From positions 1,302,001 to 1,366,000 of the forward strand of contig KE546976.1 of NCBI GenBank assembly GCA_000442125.1: a stretch of DNA of 64,000 bases, read 5' to 3'. The translations under genes were made by a program, and so were the position numbers. Under the pieces are notes generated by a model, which was not told where the DNA came from, did not search any database, and worked only from the letters and a program-made list of their open reading frames with translations. Shown in pieces: positions 59,397 through 64,000 of this stretch. The DNA comes from Opeltia flavorubescens. Its lineage: Eukaryota > Ascomycota > Lecanoromycetes > Teloschistales > Teloschistaceae. Positions within the stretch are counted from its first letter, which is position 1. Each line of letters opens with the position of its first letter.

Positions 59397-62300
59397 AGAT
59401 ACATGATAGAGTCTACTTGCTCACGATTTGACGGATAGGTCATTCTTCATGACGAAAATCTCTTCAGGGATTATTGTGCAGGCTTGTCTCCAGGAGAAAA
59501 ACTCCGGCCGGCGCTGTACTACAAATACGCCGCCTCCGAGTTTGCCACTAAGTAAATTCAAAAGGAAATGCAGTCGCTTTCAGAATATCGCTTGACTCCT
59601 TTGAAATGCCGTTCATCATTCAGCAGGTAATGAAGCTTTAGAAGGTCTCTCTAATTACGGGCAGCAATACAGCTTGCCTCACGCTCTTGGTTGTCACAAT
59701 GATCATTAATTCTATAACGTTATTCACCTCAGTAAAAGTTTACTTGTTTTTTGCATCGAAGTAGTCGCCACCGTAAAGGGGCCCGTCTTTCGCCAGTTTC
59801 GTGCCTTGCATTTGAGGCCATTGACTGGCCATTATGAGAAATCAAAGATAATTAAATCTCAATTTTACTTGGCATTGAGTACTATATAGAAAGTACGTCT
59901 ACTTTCATCACCAGGCCAAAAAAAGATTGAAGCGTCAAGCTTGACAGCAACTTGGACACACGAACAAATAGCTGCATGCACACTCATATCCAATGAGCAC
60001 ATACGATCTCGCCTTGCTGACCACCCCCCTTGCTAGGCCTTACTCTCTCACCATATATACAAAACATACACAAGTTAAAAAACCTTTCCATATGTCGATG
60101 GAGGAGAAAAAAAATCATTCGTAGGCTACTAAAGAAGAATTTCCTTTTACTACATACGAACGGTTTCGCGTTCTCCAGGTGCGACCGCTTCGCGGAAAAT
60201 ACCATCGCCTTCGGCGAAAGATACCGTCGCCTTGCGGCGACAAGACAGCACGCCTTACGGCGTCGAGGCCTATCCTCTAGTCCTATTTTACATATCTGCT
60301 TCTTACCATCATCACCGACATTTATTTACTTCTTGCCTCAGACTATGTCTACGGACCAGCTAAATGTTGATATATCCATGTCTTTATCCTGTTGGTTACC
60401 TTGCTATATACTCTTGTTGTATGGTCCGATGTGAAAGATAGCGAGCGAAGAGCATGCATCAGGGATTTGAAGAGAGTCCTTGCCTCTGCTACAGTAGAGT
60501 AATCTTGTGGCTCGACGATCTTTGTTGTTTGGACATATGGTGATGATAATATTAATGATGGAAATGGATTATGGAAATGACCTACCAGTTTATTATGAGG
60601 GAGAGAGACAATGTGATCTGCTGTGCAGGTTCTAGGTCACGACGTATCTCTAATCATCGAAGTGCTACATAGAAACAATACTTACTTTATTATACTTGGA
60701 AGAAAACCCCAGGATGGAGAGTAATCATGAGACTTTGGGAGTTCCAACACAATGTATCGATTAGAAGGGGAAAGACAGGCAATGTTCCGATGACCATAGG
60801 TCATCATGGCGGTCAGAACGTGCTCGGCCATGTCCACGTAGGAATTCATCAATCAGAGAAGTAACCAGAAGGCTAGCTACATTGACAGCCACCGTCCTGT
60901 TCCAGGAACGCAAAATCAACCAGCTAAGGAGATGTCAGCTCACCAAGCCAATAGTCCCTCAACAACTCCAACGACTAGGGAGAGTCTTCGCGTAAAGCGT
61001 CGGGTCAATCCGGTAGCGACGTGAAGTGAGGCTTGCTCTTTTCCGCCCGTCAGGAAAGATCCGAGTATTGTGGTCGGAAAATCCTGGAGATACTCGGGGA
61101 ACATATATCTTTCCCTATCAGTGTTATCAAGCCACCCGTTCGCGACCAGACTTTGGACTCGGTGCCCCATGGGGATTGCCGTGATTTGGCGGTCCTACGT
61201 GAGCAGTAATGAGCAGTAGCTAGAAATCTTCATCGAAGAGAGTAAGCCTAAAGACTCGTTGGGCTTCCCTGTAGAGAGAACATCCGAGGCCGAGCGCTCT
61301 ATTGAGATCGATGTCTGAAGAAGGCCGAGCATCCAGACTGACAGTCTTCCGACCCTCGAGAAGACCTTTTTCATTCAAAAGCCTGGCGACCGTATCGTAA
61401 AGATTGAAAACATTGGCCAGGCCACTGTCAGAAAGCTACCTTGGTAATAGTTTGTGAGTAGTGGATTGCCACAAGACGACACAATCTGCAGGCCCATTCG
61501 TTCTGCAAGATGGCGCAGAGTTGACACGAGAAGTGGACGTGCACATCTAGATGCCATTGGTTTAGTAGCTGCAGGTTGTTTTGGCGGAAGCGCAAAGACA
61601 CTTGATCTTCACATGTTCGGATGATCGTCATTGGCCCGCGTACCCGAGAGTGTAGCGTAAATCATAGTCTCTCAAAATAAGACTTTCTTTAGGCTCGATC
61701 TTAATCCAGGTAATCGATCGGAGCTAAGTGGTGCCAAAGTAGAAAAAAAAGCTTGTGCTTGATAGATACTCCTAAAGCGGTCATGACTCACCAGAAGCAG
61801 ATGTAGACTGGTCGCAAGGTCGGATGAACGAGATAGAACCTTGGCTGTTGATGGTCACGAGTACCTCTACAGGGAAAGAGGTTTTTGAGCTGTTTGTCTG
61901 ACACAAGGCTGAGACTGAACCGTAAGATACACGAACGGACCGCGGAAGATCCGCTACAGACCGTGTGGAAGATGCTAAGAAGCTCTAGGCTTCGCCAAAT
62001 GATCGACTTTGAGAGACTGTGGTACAAGAATTGGCGAAATTGAAAATCCAAAAGGGGAATACCATATCTAAATTAAGCCACCAACAAAGGAACTGAAAGA
62101 AAGATACCAGGCGATTGCGAAGACGTGCATTATCTCATGTCAAGCTCTGAAAGGTTCCCATGGTTGAGACGCCGGCATGAGCAGAGCCATGACGATGAAA
62201 CGCAGTTGGCAATCCAATAGCAAGACTCGTCAAAAGCTGGCAAGGCGATTGAGGCCGAGGTGAGATTTATTTTCACAGCACGCGACCTCAGGGGCATGTT

Positions 62301-63674
62301 ATTCGTCGGGAAAGGTATGCGTCCAGGCTCGTGCGATGCTTTTGCTGCCAGATACGCGATGCACGTCCAGAGAACCATCTGCCCGATGAACTGGGATCGG
62401 GTCACTTGATGCAAGCGATAACCTTACGCACGAGAGAAGGCTGGAATCTTTTCGAAACATCAGTCTCTTCCAACTAAGCATATGATGATGCCTTGTCTGA
62501 CGAAAATGTCGTTCTTCATTAGATCAAACTTGGTGGCTTGTGGCTGGAGGACCGTTACAGGTTGTTTGCGGATTGTAGAACATGGATCCGGACCTATGAG
62601 ATGTGAAGGAGGTCCAGATTCTGGAGGGACGGAGAGACCCGTACCGAAACGGGTGAGATGACCATACCAAATATCGATAGGCGTTGTCGTCAGATGCTCG
62701 ATTGGGCGACACACTCAAAGCCGCATGTCACAAATGTGGTATAGCGTTGAGTTTGTCTGACTGCCGACGATATGCACGTCACGTTCAGCGGACGAAAGCC
62801 ACCAAGGCAAAGTTGAAAGAATTGGCTTCTTTACCCGAACCCAAGATATGTAGGAAGGACATTTATGAACGTGTTCGTGGCTGTGAATTCGTACATGCAA
62901 ACCAATGAAAATCCATTACATAAATGGAGTGCATTAATTGGGCTGCAGGTAGGAAAGTCAAAATGTAAGATGCTTTCAGATGCGCACGAGGATAATGCGA
63001 TCTTTGGGTCTTTGAAGCGTGGGGTATTAAGTTCGTGATGCAGGAAGAGAAGCATGCGAGAAAATGGAGCATATACATAACCGTGTCGTACGTAAGAATT
63101 GAAGCTATAGATGTTCGTATGACGTTTGATGGTGTCCAACAGCTGCCGGTACTTAGACAACGGCGAGAACGGTTCTTGGCAACACCTCCAGAGAATAAGG
63201 ATGGACCGGTTATTGTTGTAATAAATTGTGATAAACAACAGCTGAAATTCCTTCGCTCGTCATATACGGCTCACCGCATGATCGAATAACAGGACTCGAG
63301 TCCTTCTGTACGTAGCCGTGATCAAAAGGAAGCTGTGCCTGGCGGAGGATTGACGCGCATATGCAGTCCAAAGGGGTCGAGTACACTCTTGCCGACTCTT
63401 CGTAGGCCAACAAGTCTTTGAAAGTCGTTGAAGTCAATAGATCAATGTGTAGCATGAACACCTCCAACCATTTCATCAACCACTGTTTGAAAAATGATTT
63501 AGACTTTGAAAATGATGAGAGGCTTATCGATTGCGAGGTGGTTCCTGCATTTGTTGATTAGCCAATCTGGGTCAGTCGCCTAAGTGTTGGCTGGGCCCGG
63601 ATTGTCGGGGCATCCTTCCCTGCAAACCTCAAAGTCTAAAATCTCGACGGCTCCGAATGAGAACCTAGACTTGA
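59397..63674. other. Gene-poor region
   Basis: About 4.3 kb without a convincing gene. Minus-strand frames between 60940 and 62714 are short, in different frames and could not be joined into a sensible model. Plus-strand frames at 62684-62908 (with a CHKCG pair) and 63035-63289 are unrecognised. A cluster of GC hairpins at 60185-60263 is listed separately. Confidence 0.45.
60185..60263. repeat. Cluster of four short GC-rich hairpins
   Basis: Four perfect inverted repeats follow each other in 79 bp: CCGC-TTC-GCGG (60185-60195), TCGCC-TTC-GGCGA (60205-60217), GTCGCC-TTGC-GGCGAC (60226-60241) and ACGCC-TTAC-GGCGT (60250-60263). The loops are related (TTC, TTC, TTGC, TTAC) and the stems share CGCC/GGCG. 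The spacers are 8-9 bp. The flanks are AT-rich. Such palindromes resemble the GC clusters and double-hairpin elements of fungal mitochondrial DNA, so a mitochondrial origin or a hairpin-type mobile repeat is possible. Confidence 0.75.
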
Positions 63675-64000
63675 CGCCGTCAATACCAACCTGACCATCG
63701 CGACAAGGATACTGTCACGTTGCGGGTCACGGAAGCTCTAGTACTTGCTCCCCTACGCCTTCTCGACCAACCACCAGTCCGCCTTCTCAGCCCACCGCCA
63801 AAACAACCTGGCCCTTGTATCCCTGCGAAAACATGGCCAAAGTTGATCGTCCTCGCCTTCCCTGGCCCGGATGCAGAAGATACCTCGACCAGTGTCCCGA
63901 AAGAAGCAATACATCTTGCAGCCTGCATCTGGGCTGCAGCTGTCCCGATCCCGATAGTGATGCGATACGAACCTACTGCAGTAGCCACAACTTCCTCTGT
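63675..64000 (+). CDS. Partial ORF running off the right edge
   Basis: The frame is open from just after a TGA at 63672 to the window end (108 codons) without an ATG at its start, so it would be an internal exon or begin with a non-visible start. It reads HRDKDTVTLRVTEALVLAPL, RLLDQPPVRLLSPPPKQPGP, then WPKLIVLAFPGPDAEDTS and AIHLAACIWAAAVPIPIVMR. The composition looks coding (balanced hydrophobic pattern, Pro-rich linker), and an antisense frame is also open. No family recognised. Confidence 0.35.

Noticed and set aside
60940-62714. Chain of short minus-strand frames that could be exons of one gene
   Set aside because: No set of splice sites joined them in phase, and none shows a recognisable domain.
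62684-63289. Two plus-strand frames with a Cys-x-x-Cys pair
   Set aside because: Too short, no convincing zinc-finger spacing and no consistent splice link.

Overview
The window looks like nuclear DNA of a filamentous ascomycete (Pezizomycotina). Protein genes carry many short introns (about 45-120 bp, GT...AG with CTNAC/CTAAT-type branch sites). The recognisable genes are fungal types: an NRPS-like reductase, a lipase-NACHT-ankyrin NLR, an alpha-actinin and the Paf1-complex subunit Ctr9. A Leotiomycete-like fungus is a guess, not a demonstrated assignment. Four single N bases (11987, 24784, 45557, 54315) show a draft assembly. I see no rRNA, tRNA, CRISPR array or recognisable transposon.

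Layout. 1-8 kb: the 3' part of an NRPS-like adenylate reductase, a convergent aldo/keto reductase, a secreted glycoprotein and an F-box-like protein. The first two could be the edge of a secondary-metabolite locus. 8.2-8.9 kb: five degenerate copies of a 45-60 bp repeat. 9.7-34.5 kb: an accessory region with four genes (called A, B, C and D here) of one unrecognised multi-exon family. Between them lie a small hypothetical gene, an inverted duplication of a two-ORF mini-gene cassette (19.06-20.86 kb) and a SesB-like lipase/NACHT/ankyrin NLR. 35-49 kb: unknown, mostly low-complexity, probably nuclear proteins, plus an IFI6/IFI27(ISG12)-like membrane protein. Three of the unknown genes (called F, E and G here) share motifs with each other and perhaps distantly with A-D. 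49.6-56.1 kb: a conserved block of alpha-actinin and CTR9, transcribed divergently from a 452 bp spacer. 56.8-64 kb: sparse, with a possible PD-(D/E)XK-like protein, a small hypothetical gene, a cluster of four GC hairpins, a long stretch with no convincing gene, and an ORF running off the right edge.

The most novel content is the locally expanded gene family (A-D, possibly E-G) and the mini-gene cassette. In the cassette both diverged copies keep two in-frame ORFs exactly 33 nt apart. The NLR and the ISG12-like gene suggest a cell-death/immunity flavour, but no functional link among these genes is shown by sequence. All spliced models were read by eye. Reading phase was checked across every proposed junction, but none has transcript support.
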